Shown: positions 44,959 to 54,191 of the stretch, one piece after another
Layout: each line of letters opens with the position of its first letter
How positions within the stretch are numbered: the stretch's first letter is position 1
Origin: Collinsella sp.
Lineage (GTDB): Bacteria > Actinomycetota > Coriobacteriia > Coriobacteriales > Coriobacteriaceae
Reading direction: 5' to 3'
Length of the DNA stretch: 64,000 bases
Assembly (NCBI GenBank): GCA_018382125.1
Contig: JAGZQO010000002.1
Coordinates: 1 to 64,000, forward strand
Translations under genes and position numbers: made by a program
The notes under the pieces: generated by a model
What the model saw: only the letters and a program-made list of their open reading frames with translations
Told to the model about the DNA's origin: nothing
The model's database searches: none

Positions 44959-47403
44959 ATGAACGCTTTTGACCGATATGCCCCGTTTATCCAGGATTTC
45001 ATTTACTCCCACGATTGGGAGAGTCTGCGCTCCATCCAGGTTGCGGCGGCAGATGCCATCTTCAACACGCAAGACAATGTGCTCCTGACGGCATCCACGG
45101 CATCTGGCAAAACTGAGGCGGCCTTCTTTCCCATCCTGACCGAGTTTTGGGAGAACCCGCCCGCAAGCGTTGGCGCCCTCTATATTGGCCCCCTCAAGGC
45201 ACTCATCAACGACCAGTTCGTTCGCCTCAACGATCTGTGCGAAGAGGCCGATATCCCCGTCTGGCACTGGCACGGCGATGTCTCGCAGTCGCACAAGGCA
45301 AAGCTCATCAAAAAGCCAAGCGGCATCCTACAGATTACGCCCGAATCACTCGAGGCACTCCTGATCCACAAGCACATGGCAATTCCGCGTATGTTTTGCG
45401 ACCTGCGCTATGTGGTCATCGACGAGGTCCACTCGCTCATGCGTGGTGACCGCGGCGGGCAGACGCTCTGCCTTATCGAGCGTCTTTCGCGCATGGCGGG
45501 CGTGCGGCCCAGGCGCATCGGCCTTTCGGCCACCATCGGGGACCCGGAACGCACGGGCGCTTTCTTGTCGCAGGGGACGGGACGCGACTGCGTCATCCCC
45601 CGCTTTGAGGAGCCGCGCCGCGTGTGGCGTATCTCCATGGAGCACTTCTACAACTCGGGTCCCCAGGCGCAGCAGCGGGGATTCACGAGCACAGGTCCGC
45701 AGGAAGCTGAGGTGCTCGCATGCGAGCGCATTGAGACGGCGGCACCCACGGCGCTGCCGGCCGGCACCCAAGACATGCGCCACAGCGGACAGCTCACACA
45801 GGAGGAGCGCCGTCATCGTCGCGAGCAGGCACGGGGCAAGGCTGCCCCCAAGGACCGTCGCACTTCGTCAGCCCCCGAGGGCGAAGTCGACATCCCGCAG
45901 GCAACCGAACAGGCACTGCTCAACCCCACCGACACCGCACCCGACAACGCCGACCCCGGCATGGCCTACATCTTTGAACATACCCGCGGCCGCAAGTGCC
46001 TGGTCTTTGCCAACTCGCGCGAGGAGGCAGAGGCCGTGTGCTCCATGCTGCGCAGCTACTGTGAAAACCGGCACGAGCCAGACCGCTTCCTTATCCATCA
46101 TGGCAACCTCTCGGCATCGCTACGCGAGACCGCCGAGGAGCTCATGCGCGACGAGGAACAGGCACAGACAACCGTCACCACCTCTACGCTTGAGCTTGGC
46201 ATCGATATCGGTCGCCTGGAGCGTGCGTTCCAGATTGACGCGCCGTTTACCGTCAGCTCCTTTCTGCAGCGCATGGGGCGCACGGGACGCCGTGATCTTC
46301 CGCCCGAGATGTGGTTTGTCATGCGCGAGGAAGAGCCCGAACCGCGCACGATGATGCCCGAGACCATTCCCTGGAAGCTCCTCCAGGGCATCGCGCTCGT
46401 ACAACTCTATCGCGAGGAAAAGTGGGTCGAGCCGCCCGAGCTCGATCGACTCCCCTACAGTCTGCTCTATCACCAGACCATGTCGACCCTCGCCAGCACC
46501 GGAGAACTCACGCCAGCAGAGCTTGCCCAGCGCGTGCTCACGCTCAGCTATTTCCATCGCATCTCGGCCGATGACTATCGCGTGCTGCTGCGTCACCTCA
46601 TTGACATCGACCATATCCAGGTCACCGAGGGCGGCGGGCTCATCGTGGGTCTCGCGGGCGAGCGCATCATTAACAACTTTAAGTTTTACGCCGTGTTCCA
46701 GGAAAACGAGGAGTTCACCGTTCGCAGCGAGTCGGCCGAGTTGGGCACGATTGTCAATCCGCCCCCGCCCGGTGAGCGCATCGCCATCGCCGGACACTGC
46801 TGGATTGTCGAGGAAGTGGACTGGAAGCGTCATACCGTCTTTGCCACGCAGGTCAAGGGCCGTGTGCCGGCTTACTTTGGCGACTGCCCCGGCGATATCA
46901 ACACGCATGTGCTCGAGCGCATGCGTAAAGCGCTCAACGAGCACGCGGCATATCCGTACCTCATGGGCAACGCACGGGCACGCCTTGCACAGGCTCGTCA
47001 TACCGCCGAGATTTCGGGCGCGGGAACCAAGCCGCTTATCAACCTGGGCGGCGACACCTGGGTACTCTTCCCCTGGCTGGGCAGCTACGCCTTTCTGGCG
47101 CTCGAACGTATGCTCAAGATTAAATGCGCCACGGAGCTTGGCCTTCGCGGACTCGACCCATCACGCCCGTACTTTATGCAGTTTAAGATGAAGGCCGACG
47201 AGGAGACGTTCTTTGAGGTGCTCGCCGCCGAGGCCGAGAAGGACTTCGATCCCATCGAGCTCGTCTATCCCGGCGAGGTGCCTTACTTTGATCGTTACGA
47301 TGAGTTCGTTCCCGAAGAGCTCGTGCGCAAAGGCTTCGCCGAAGGCGTGCTCGACATAGAGGGCATGAAGCAGCGCGTCCTCAGCTGGCGTGACCACGCC
47401 TAA
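44959..47403 (+). CDS. DEVH-box helicase (Lhr/BrxHI-like)
   Basis: This 814-residue SF2 helicase has motif I ASTASGKT (45-52), motif Ia PLKALINDQ, motif II DEVH (155-158), motif III SAT, and in the second RecA domain SSFLQRMGRTGRR. A charged insert of about 90 residues rich in Glu, Arg and Thr lies between the two RecA domains. The C-terminal half is Lhr-like. BREX type-2-like systems carry an Lhr-type helicase (BrxHI) beside BrxD, the same pairing as here. GAGGAGG precedes the ATG at 44959; longer starts are possible but unsupported. It is the third gene of the TerB-ATPase-helicase cassette, 116 bases after the second. Confidence 0.9.
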   Translation: MNAFDRYAPFIQDFIYSHDWESLRSIQVAAADAIFNTQDNVLLTASTASGKTEAAFFPILTEFWENPPASVGALYIGPLKALINDQFVRLNDLCEEADIPVWHWHGDVSQSHKAKLIKKPSGILQITPESLEALLIHKHMAIPRMFCDLRYVVIDEVHSLMRGDRGGQTLCLIERLSRMAGVRPRRIGLSATIGDPERTGAFLSQGTGRDCVIPRFEEPRRVWRISMEHFYNSGPQAQQRGFTSTGPQEAEVLACERIETAAPTALPAGTQDMRHSGQLTQEERRHRREQARGKAAPKDRRTSSAPEGEVDIPQATEQALLNPTDTAPDNADPGMAYIFEHTRGRKCLVFANSREEAEAVCSMLRSYCENRHEPDRFLIHHGNLSASLRETAEELMRDEEQAQTTVTTSTLELGIDIGRLERAFQIDAPFTVSSFLQRMGRTGRRDLPPEMWFVMREEEPEPRTMMPETIPWKLLQGIALVQLYREEKWVEPPELDRLPYSLLYHQTMSTLASTGELTPAELAQRVLTLSYFHRISADDYRVLLRHLIDIDHIQVTEGGGLIVGLAGERIINNFKFYAVFQENEEFTVRSESAELGTIVNPPPPGERIAIAGHCWIVEEVDWKRHTVFATQVKGRVPAYFGDCPGDINTHVLERMRKALNEHAAYPYLMGNARARLAQARHTAEISGAGTKPLINLGGDTWVLFPWLGSYAFLALERMLKIKCATELGLRGLDPSRPYFMQFKMKADEETFFEVLAAEAEKDFDPIELVYPGEVPYFDRYDEFVPEELVRKGFAEGVLDIEGMKQRVLSWRDHA

Positions 47404-47517
47404 GACCAGTCTTTTTGGGACGGGGCTATTTTAGCTACCTTGACAGGCAACGCGATCGGTTTGGCCGATTAACGGCAGGGGGTAGCTAAAATAGCCCCGT
47501 CCCAAAAAGACTGGTCT
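47403..47517. repeat. 37-bp perfect inverted repeat after the helicase
   Basis: Arms at 47403-47439 and 47481-47517 are exact complements over 37 bases, with a 41-base loop. The arm contains CTTTTTGGGACGGGGCT. It lies between the helicase gene and a convergent methyltransferase gene and could end transcription from both sides. Perfect conservation over such length is unusual for a simple terminator. Confidence 0.9.
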
Positions 47518-47529
47518 CAAGGAGACGTA

Positions 47530-48405
47530 CTAATCGTGAAGGACGGTACCGAGGAAGTCAGCGTCGAAGGGCACGGCTTCGGCAAAGGCGTAGTCGCCGT
47601 CGCTGGCGACGAGCAGGTAGTTCTCCTCGCCGCCGAACTCCGCATCGCCACATGGGACCACCCAGGCGTGGGCGAATACCTCGACTGCCGTGGCAGCGCA
47701 GTCGCGCAGGAACGTCACGTCGCTCCCCTCGTTTGCGCTCACGATATTGGCAACGTAGATACCCCCGGGGTTCAGGCTGCCTCGCACCAAACGCAACGCC
47801 TCAACCGTCGCCAGCTTGCGTACGGGCTCGGCACCGCCAAAGCAATCGCTCACGACCACGTCGTAGCGACGATGTCCCACGCTCGTCACGCCCAGATACG
47901 AGCGAGCCTCGGCGGTTATCACCCGCAGGCGATCGCCCACCGCGCGCTCCAGCTCATCCAGGTAGAACCAGCGGCGCGCCAGGCGCGTAATCTCTCCGTC
48001 ATACTCGATGACGTCCATGCGCAAGCCCGCGTGCGACATCAGAGCGAACTTGGGATAGGCAAACCCGCCGCCGCCCAGCATGAGCATACGGTCGATACCA
48101 TGCCCGTAAGCATCACGCATTGCGTCCTCAGCCTCAAACACGTCGTCAAACGCGCGATAGTACGCAAAGACGGGCTCCGCCCAGCGTTCGCCAACGTAAC
48201 TCGCGCTTTGGTAGACGCCGCCTTGCACCAATACGCGGACTTCGTCGCCGCCCTCATCGTGCACGCGTTTCACACGCGCCAACCCATTGCGGGTTCGCGC
48301 AACCTGCAGACAGGCAGCACGAACAGCGACAGCGGCCGCACCAAGCGCCGCGGCCCCCAGAGCAACGCCGGCAACGACGCCAGCAGAAACACTCGGCTTG
48401 TTCAT
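47530..48405 (-). CDS. Spermidine synthase-like methyltransferase-fold protein
   Basis: This 291-residue protein has a hydrophobic N-terminus (GVVAGVALGAAALGAAAVAVRAA, probable membrane anchor), then a Rossmann-like SAM-binding fold related to spermidine synthases: LMLGGGGFAYP, MDVIEYDGEITRLAR and YDVVVSDCFGG. The aminopropyl-transfer residues are not evident, so it may be a methyltransferase or other transferase. The ATG follows the elp3 stop directly, with GGAGCTC inside the elp3 end, so the genes are coupled. Confidence 0.82.
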   Translation of the reverse strand: MNKPSVSAGVVAGVALGAAALGAAAVAVRAACLQVARTRNGLARVKRVHDEGGDEVRVLVQGGVYQSASYVGERWAEPVFAYYRAFDDVFEAEDAMRDAYGHGIDRMLMLGGGGFAYPKFALMSHAGLRMDVIEYDGEITRLARRWFYLDELERAVGDRLRVITAEARSYLGVTSVGHRRYDVVVSDCFGGAEPVRKLATVEALRLVRGSLNPGGIYVANIVSANEGSDVTFLRDCAATAVEVFAHAWVVPCGDAEFGGEENYLLVASDGDYAFAEAVPFDADFLGTVLHD

Positions 48406-50313
48406 TTAGAGCTCCTTTTGCAGATAGAGTCCGTGGTCGTAAAAACCCAAATGGCGATAGTACTCGCGCGTACCGATCGCGCTAATCACGTTGATGTGCG
48501 TATACCCCGCGTCTCGAGCAATCTGGCACGCACGCTCTACGAGCACACGCCCCAACCCGTGATGCTGCGCCGCCTGGCCCTGGTCGCCCACGCGCGCCGC
48601 CATGCCATACACGTGCACCTCGCGAATCATTGCCTCGTCCGGCGTCGTCGGCAACTCGTCTGCGTGCGCGGTAACAAACGCACGATCGGGCAACGACAGG
48701 CGCAAAAAGCCGGCGATCTTGCCCTGCGGCGTCACCCACTGCAAAAAGCGCTCGTGCGTCACCGGCGTCTCGTACGTCACTTCCTCGTCAAGGGTCAACT
48801 CGTCCAGATCGGCACCCGCCGTGCTGATCTCGCGATAGCGAATCTCACGCACCGTCGCACCGTCACCCCGAGCAGCTAGGCGGTTCTCAACGAGCTGACG
48901 CAGATTAGGCTTCTTGTTGCCCACCATGATGTCGTCGGAGCTAAAGTCACGAATCATACGGCTGATACGGCAGAACGCCGGCGTCACTACGATGTCGTCG
49001 GCCAACACATCGAGCAGCTCTTCCTCGGTATAGGGGCGCCACTCGCCGCGCTCATAGCAGCCCACCAAACGCGAGCCCTCGATGAGCGCACACGGGTAGA
49101 CCTTGACCTCGTCGGGCATAAAGGCCCCCTCGGTCATAAAGCGCTCGTAGTCGCGCTTGTCCCCCTCGGGCGTGGCGTCCAGCAAGTTGAGCATAAAATG
49201 CGCGTGAATCTTAAAGCCAAACAGGCGCGCAAGAGAAAACGCCCACTCGACCTGAGCCACCGAAATGCGGCGCTCGTTGATGTCGAGCAGGTGCTGGTCG
49301 AGACTCTGGATACCCATCTGAATCTTGGTGCAGCCCAGGCGGCGGATGAGCGTGAGGGCCTGCGGCGTTACGGCATCGGGGCGCGTCTCGATAACGAGCC
49401 CCACCACACGATGCTTCGCCGTCTCGTTGATACGCTGCTGACGCTCAAGCTCTTCCATCGTTGTCGTTTGCCACTCGGCAACCTCGCCCCACGGCGTACC
49501 AGGGCCGTACAGACGACGCACCGCGCGGTTATAGCCGCCCACGGCAGCATCCACACGCTCCTGCTCGTCGGCAACGCCGGCAGCAAGCTCAGCCTCGTCT
49601 GTCGCAATGCCGGCGGCCCGATAGCGCTCGCGGCGCTCTACTACCACCGGCGGCAGGGCATCGGCGGGAGCGTCATCGAGCAGACGCCCCGCCTCGGCAC
49701 GACTGATGCCCGGACGCGCCAACATGGGGTTTGCCGCCACGCCGGCGACGGCATCGTCATTGAGCGCACGGAAAAGTTCCGACATAAACCATGTCTGGTA
49801 CCCTTGCGGATAGTCGCTCCAGGTGCCACCGAGCACGATGAGCTCTATCTTGTCGGTCGCATGCCCCATCTGCGAAAGCGCGGTCAGACGAGCGCTCACC
49901 TGCAGATACGGGTCAAAGCAATTTTGCTCTGCACGGGCGCACGCCGGCTCGGCGTGCAGATAGCTTTTGGGCATGCGCAGATCGTTGGGGCAAAACAGGC
50001 AATCGCCCGAGCACGGCCAGGGCTTGGTGATGACGGTAATGGTCGCCACGCCCGAAGCCGTGCGACGAGGCTTCATCCTCAGCACTTGCAGCAACCGACG
50101 TTCCAGATCGGCGTCGACATTCCACCCAGCCCACCGCGCCGGCTCCTCACGTTTAACCCGCTGGTAGAACGGCAGCAGACGGCGCTTGGCCAAATCGCGT
50201 TTGTCGGCGCCCTCACGGCGCGCCTCGGCATGTATCAGTTTGACGAGCGCTTTGTCGTCCACGGTCTCGCCGCGACGCAGAGCCTCGAGTATGTTCAAGA
50301 TAATCTGTTCCAT
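48406..50313 (-). CDS. elp3: Elp3-type radical SAM/acetyltransferase (tRNA uridine-34 modification)
   Basis: This 635-residue protein has a radical SAM cluster motif CxxxCxxC at Cys101/105/108 (PWPCSGDCLFCPND), the core with GLVIETRPDAVTPQAL and KIQMGIQSLDQH, and a C-terminal GNAT acetyltransferase domain (QHHGLGRVLVERACQIA). Elp3 adds a carboxymethyl group to the wobble uridine of tRNAs; bacteria that have it act without the rest of Elongator. A short GGGGG run precedes the ATG. It lies upstream of, and is coupled to, the spermidine-synthase-like gene. Confidence 0.94.
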   Translation of the reverse strand: MEQIILNILEALRRGETVDDKALVKLIHAEARREGADKRDLAKRRLLPFYQRVKREEPARWAGWNVDADLERRLLQVLRMKPRRTASGVATITVITKPWPCSGDCLFCPNDLRMPKSYLHAEPACARAEQNCFDPYLQVSARLTALSQMGHATDKIELIVLGGTWSDYPQGYQTWFMSELFRALNDDAVAGVAANPMLARPGISRAEAGRLLDDAPADALPPVVVERRERYRAAGIATDEAELAAGVADEQERVDAAVGGYNRAVRRLYGPGTPWGEVAEWQTTTMEELERQQRINETAKHRVVGLVIETRPDAVTPQALTLIRRLGCTKIQMGIQSLDQHLLDINERRISVAQVEWAFSLARLFGFKIHAHFMLNLLDATPEGDKRDYERFMTEGAFMPDEVKVYPCALIEGSRLVGCYERGEWRPYTEEELLDVLADDIVVTPAFCRISRMIRDFSSDDIMVGNKKPNLRQLVENRLAARGDGATVREIRYREISTAGADLDELTLDEEVTYETPVTHERFLQWVTPQGKIAGFLRLSLPDRAFVTAHADELPTTPDEAMIREVHVYGMAARVGDQGQAAQHHGLGRVLVERACQIARDAGYTHINVISAIGTREYYRHLGFYDHGLYLQKEL

Positions 50314-50331
50314 GCCCCCATTGTAAAGGCA

Positions 50332-50365
50332 AAGGCGCCGGAGCCGATCTCGGCTTCGGCGCCTT
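50332..50365 (-). terminator. Hairpin after the DUF4097 gene
   Basis: A 15-bp stem AAGGCGCCGGAGCCG/CGGCTTCGGCGCCTT with one mismatch and a four-base loop lies between the DUF4097 and elp3 genes. The minus-strand end (TTTGCC) is a weak U-run. Confidence 0.6.
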
Positions 50366-50411
50366 CATCAAACAGCGCAGCTATGGTGTATAAGTCTTCG
50401 ATAACCGCCCG

Positions 50412-51314
50412 TCACTCTGAATCAAATGACATGTCGCCCGAACCAACCTCAAAACGATACGTGGCGGACTTATCGCCATTATCGAATTCAAGATTCAAAA
50501 TGGTCTCGCCGTCGTAGTCAAGCGGAAGGAAATCGCTCTCGAAGTCGCCGCTGCCCAAGGTGAGGCTCGCCTTAAAGCCCGTCGAGTTCGGAACCGTCAT
50601 CTCCACATCGCCCGAGCCCACACTCACGTCCATCGACTTCGCGGGGGCCTGGTAGAGCTCGAACGTTACATCGCCCGACCCGACCTCTGCACTAAGCGCA
50701 TCAGTCACGCTGCCCGCAAACCCTACATCTCCCGCACCCAGGAAAAGGTCGAAACCATCACAGGTGACACCGGCAATCTGCAGATCACCCGAGCCCACGT
50801 GCGCGTTGATTCCCTTCAGATGTTCGGCAACACGGCGCGGCAGCTCAACCGTAACCGAGCGGTCAATTGCCTTACCGTCATCACTTCCAAACCGAGAAAC
50901 CTTGAGCGTCGAGTCCTCGACGGATGCGATGTTCTGCGTCGCGGCCTTGGAGGCATCCATACCATTGGCAACGCGTCCCCGCTCGATAACGCGAGCCTTG
51001 TTGCCATCAACAACCTTGACGTCCACCGAAGCCGCATTGATATCGAAATCGAGGTAGCGGAACTCATCGGCATCAAAGGTCGTACACGAAAGCTGCTGAG
51101 GCTGAGCGGAATATTTACCGCCATCGTTCATAAAATCGTCGTCATCAACCACATCGTCCATACCGGACAAGCCGGGTATAACATCGTCGAGATCCCACGG
51201 GCCATCAAAATGAATCAAAGTCCGCGAAACGCCAAAAACAAGCCCGATAATCAGTACAAACGCTCCGATGCCAACGCCCAAGCGTACCTTGGATTCATGC
51301 GAAAGCTTCATCAT
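50412..51314 (-). CDS. DUF4097 beta-strand repeat membrane protein
   Basis: This 300-residue protein has one membrane segment near residues 12-31 and a long extracytoplasmic part rich in short beta repeats. The phrase GSGD or GAGD recurs at least five times (HVGSGDLQIAG, LGAGDVGFAG, VGSGDVTFEL, VGSGDVEMTV, LGSGDFESD), the mark of DUF4097 right-handed beta proteins. Members often pair with PspC- or XRE-type regulators in envelope stress responses. It starts inside the stop of the XRE gene (ATGA). Confidence 0.85.
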   Translation of the reverse strand: MMKLSHESKVRLGVGIGAFVLIIGLVFGVSRTLIHFDGPWDLDDVIPGLSGMDDVVDDDDFMNDGGKYSAQPQQLSCTTFDADEFRYLDFDINAASVDVKVVDGNKARVIERGRVANGMDASKAATQNIASVEDSTLKVSRFGSDDGKAIDRSVTVELPRRVAEHLKGINAHVGSGDLQIAGVTCDGFDLFLGAGDVGFAGSVTDALSAEVGSGDVTFELYQAPAKSMDVSVGSGDVEMTVPNSTGFKASLTLGSGDFESDFLPLDYDGETILNLEFDNGDKSATYRFEVGSGDMSFDSE

Positions 51315-52027
51315 TCATCACCCTCTTTGGCGATCGGGTCAGCGGTAGTCGCGGTAGCCACGCCAGTATCAACCGTAGCGGAAACATTCTGAGCCCTAGC
51401 TGTCACCGGTGCCGGACCAACCTGAATATCCCCGCGCGCCCAATCACCATCGAGCGCACGCGCCACCCAGTGATAGATGGGAATCGTAAAGAAGATCAGC
51501 GCGGCAAAGGGGCCGGCACCAAACGGGAACATCAGCAAAAAGAACAGTAGCCAGCACACGGCCCAATACGGGAACGACTGGAACGGGCCCTTCACCGGAG
51601 TCGAGCCAATCGCGGTGCCACTCGTCGCCTGCGCCGTAGCGGCATTGGCGGCCTGTGCACTCCAGCTTGCCGCCTGCGCCGCCTTGGCGGCGGCGTCACT
51701 CGCCTGTGTTGCCGCCTCGGTAGCTCGTGCCGCCGCCTCATGGGTGCGTGCGCGCTCTGCCGCCTCGGCCTCGCGCTGGCGGGCGCGGTCCTCGTTCTCA
51801 AACTCGATATCGTCCTCGATCTCATCGCTCGGATTGAGCAGCTCGTCCAGGCTCACGCCATAGAGCTTGGCGAGCGAGATCAGGTTCTCGGTATCGGGCG
51901 AGCTCTCCGCGCGCTCCCATTTACTGACCGCCTGGCGCGACAGCCCCAGCTTTCGCGCCAGCCCTTCTTGGCTAAAGCCCTTGCTGCGGCGAAGGTCGGC
52001 GAGCCGCTGCGCAGTTTCTACATTCAT
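51311..52027 (-). CDS. XRE-family regulator with membrane segments
   Basis: This 238-residue protein starts with an HTH_3 domain (LRRSKGFSQEGLARKLGLSRQAVSKWE, residues about 9-35). It continues with a charged region, an Ala-rich helical coiled-coil-like stretch (about 75-130) and two hydrophobic segments (about 150-185). It is thus a DNA-binding protein tied to the membrane. GGAGG precedes the ATG at 52027; the frame open to 52276 is not used. It is coupled by a 4-base overlap to the DUF4097 gene, with which it likely forms an envelope-sensing pair. Confidence 0.88.
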   Translation of the reverse strand: MNVETAQRLADLRRSKGFSQEGLARKLGLSRQAVSKWERAESSPDTENLISLAKLYGVSLDELLNPSDEIEDDIEFENEDRARQREAEAAERARTHEAAARATEAATQASDAAAKAAQAASWSAQAANAATAQATSGTAIGSTPVKGPFQSFPYWAVCWLLFFLLMFPFGAGPFAALIFFTIPIYHWVARALDGDWARGDIQVGPAPVTARAQNVSATVDTGVATATTADPIAKEGDE

Positions 52028-52294
52028 GGTTCCTCCTATGTGATGCCAGCCGTGCCGCCGGACCGTTTTTGTTCTTAAGGCGCCTTGCACAGTTAAAAAT
52101 CTATCCGCCACCGCCAAAAGCATGCCACCTATTCTAGTGAGATTTTTGACAACCGGCGGTTGCGGGTGCATACGAGCTGCGGAAATGTGTCCAAACAAAG
52201 CAATGACCCGTAGCTTGGTTGTCCCTGTTGCGGCGTTAACGGTAGTATGGTCGTACTGTTTATTCCGCACCGCCAACGGAGGGAGTTCCGCGCC

Positions 52295-53167
52295 GTGAAC
52301 CGCGATTTCGCCTCATCGCTCATCCAGCTCAACAACACGTTCTATCGCGAGCACTCCGCCTCCTTCTCCGATACGCGCCAGGCCCCGTGGCCCGGCTGGG
52401 TGCGCACCATGGATATCGCGCTCGGGCAGCTCGACGTCGCCACGATCGAGCATCCCGTCCGTGTCTTCGATCTCGCCTGCGGCAATATGCGATTCGAGAA
52501 CTTTGCCGCCGGCGGCGCACTTGCCGCCAAGGGCGTCGACGGCGCAAACCCCTCGGCAGATGCCAGCTGTCCGTTTGAGTTCTATGGCGTCGACTCGTGC
52601 CAAGACCTGGCTATCGATGCACGCGGCCACGCCCTGCGCATTCCCAACCTGCACTTCCAGGAGCTCGATGTGCTCGACGCCCTTATGAAGCTCAACCCCG
52701 CCGAGACACCCGACGTGCTTTTCGACGCCCCGCTCGCCGACATCTCGGTCTGTTTTGGCTTTATGCACCACGTGCCGTCGTGCGAGTACCGTGTACGCGT
52801 GCTCGACGCCCTGGTGCGCCAGACGCGCCCAGGCGGCATCATCGCCATCAGCTTTTGGGAGTTTATGAACGACGAGCGTATGGCGCGCAAGGCCGTTCGA
52901 GCCGAAGCCCGCGCCGAGCTCACCCCGCCGTTTGAGGGATACGATTCAGCGCAGTTTGAAGCCGGCGACCACCTCATTGGCTGGCAAAACGACCGCCACG
53001 CCTACCGCTATTGCCATCACTTTGACGATCAGCAGATCACCGACCTGGTGCGCGGCGTCCGTACGTTCTACAAGAGCGGCGAGGTCCCCGTGCGCGAGCT
53101 TGAGCGTTTCCATGCCGACGGTCGCAGCGGAGAGCTCAACCGCTATGTGATTCTCAAGCGCCTGTAG
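52295..53167 (+). CDS. Class I SAM-dependent methyltransferase
   Basis: This is about 290 residues with SAM motif I VFDLACGNMRFE, an acidic motif in YGVDSCQDL, and ICFGFMHHVPS-like motif IV sequence (DISVCFGFMHHVPS). The substrate is unknown. The probable start is GTG at 52295, 9 bases after GGAGGGAG; an ATG at 52247 is open but has no site. It lies 118 bases before the TrmB-like gene on the same strand. Confidence 0.85.
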   Translation: MNRDFASSLIQLNNTFYREHSASFSDTRQAPWPGWVRTMDIALGQLDVATIEHPVRVFDLACGNMRFENFAAGGALAAKGVDGANPSADASCPFEFYGVDSCQDLAIDARGHALRIPNLHFQELDVLDALMKLNPAETPDVLFDAPLADISVCFGFMHHVPSCEYRVRVLDALVRQTRPGGIIAISFWEFMNDERMARKAVRAEARAELTPPFEGYDSAQFEAGDHLIGWQNDRHAYRYCHHFDDQQITDLVRGVRTFYKSGEVPVRELERFHADGRSGELNRYVILKRL

Positions 53168-53285
53168 GCACCGACGACTCGCCGCCGAGCCGCACCGCGT
53201 CTTTCGGGCAAACTATGCCCACTCTTTTTCAACCCATTGACGGAACGCGCAGCCATGCGTTCCATACTTATGACCAAGGAGCCTC

Positions 53286-54125
53286 ATGGGAGCCGTCCAC
53301 GTTCGCACGCCTAAGAACTTTGTGCTCGAGGAGCGCCTGGAGCGCTACGCCGATGCGATTGAGACGAATCCCGAGGCCTATGCCGGAGATTGGCGCGAGG
53401 CTTGCGCGCCCGCAGGCGGCAAGCCCTTCGAGCACCTTCACCTTGATCTTGGTTGTGGCAAGGGAACGTACCTTGTAGAGCGCGCGGCCCACGAGCCAAA
53501 CACGCTCTTTATCGGTATGGACCAGGAGCCTATCTGCATCGCCTATGCCGCACAGAAAATCTGCGAGCAGGAGCTGTCCAACGCACTCGTCCTGCCCCGA
53601 GGTGCCGCATCGCTGCCGCAGCTGTTTGCCGCAGGCGAGCTCGATGCCATCACCATTAACTTTCCCACGCCACAGCCCAAGGCCAAGTACGCCAAAAAAC
53701 GACTCGTCCATGTCGACCATCTGATGCTCTACCGCTCGCTCTTTGCAGCCGGCGCTACCGTCACGCTGCGAACCGATAGCAAGCCATTGCGCGACTACGC
53801 CCTGGGGCAGTTTGCCGCGGCCGGCTACGACACGCTTTGGGTTAGTGACGACGTCCGCCGCGACCATCCCGAGCACCCCGAGACCGAATATGAATGCCGC
53901 ACGCGCGAGATGGGTGCCGCCGTCTATGGCATTTGCGCCACACCCGGCGAGAAGCCTACCGAAGAGCAACTCGCAGCAGGCCGAGCGCAGGAGCAAAGCC
54001 TTGCCTGCTACCTGCCCGATAACCTCGATGAGCTCACCTATGTACCTCTGGGCATGGAAGAGGCCGTCGAGAACTTTAGAAACCGCGCCCGCAAAGGCAA
54101 GAAGCGCCTGCCGCAGGAGTCCTAG
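53286..54125 (+). CDS. TrmB-like tRNA (guanine-N7) methyltransferase
   Basis: This 279-residue methyltransferase has SAM motif LDLGCGKGTYLVERA, an acidic FIGMDQEP and the signature NFPTPQPKAKYAKKRLVH, the counterpart of the TrmB NFPDPWPKKRHHKRRL motif. TrmB makes m7G46 in the tRNA variable loop. The replacement of DPW by TPQ in this substrate-contact motif, and a C-terminal tail of about 50 residues, are departures, so the substrate may differ. GGAG precedes the ATG. Confidence 0.82.
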   Translation: MGAVHVRTPKNFVLEERLERYADAIETNPEAYAGDWREACAPAGGKPFEHLHLDLGCGKGTYLVERAAHEPNTLFIGMDQEPICIAYAAQKICEQELSNALVLPRGAASLPQLFAAGELDAITINFPTPQPKAKYAKKRLVHVDHLMLYRSLFAAGATVTLRTDSKPLRDYALGQFAAAGYDTLWVSDDVRRDHPEHPETEYECRTREMGAAVYGICATPGEKPTEEQLAAGRAQEQSLACYLPDNLDELTYVPLGMEEAVENFRNRARKGKKRLPQES

Positions 54126-54191
54126 GGGCTTCTGATGGTCGCGACGTCGGCAAACAAGCGCAAAGAGGCGCCGGCAAACGGCCATCAAACC

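Noticed and set aside
41785..47403. Complete BREX system
   Set aside because: Only BrxD-like and BrxHI-like proteins are present; PglX, PglZ, BrxA/B, BrxC and BrxL are absent from the window.
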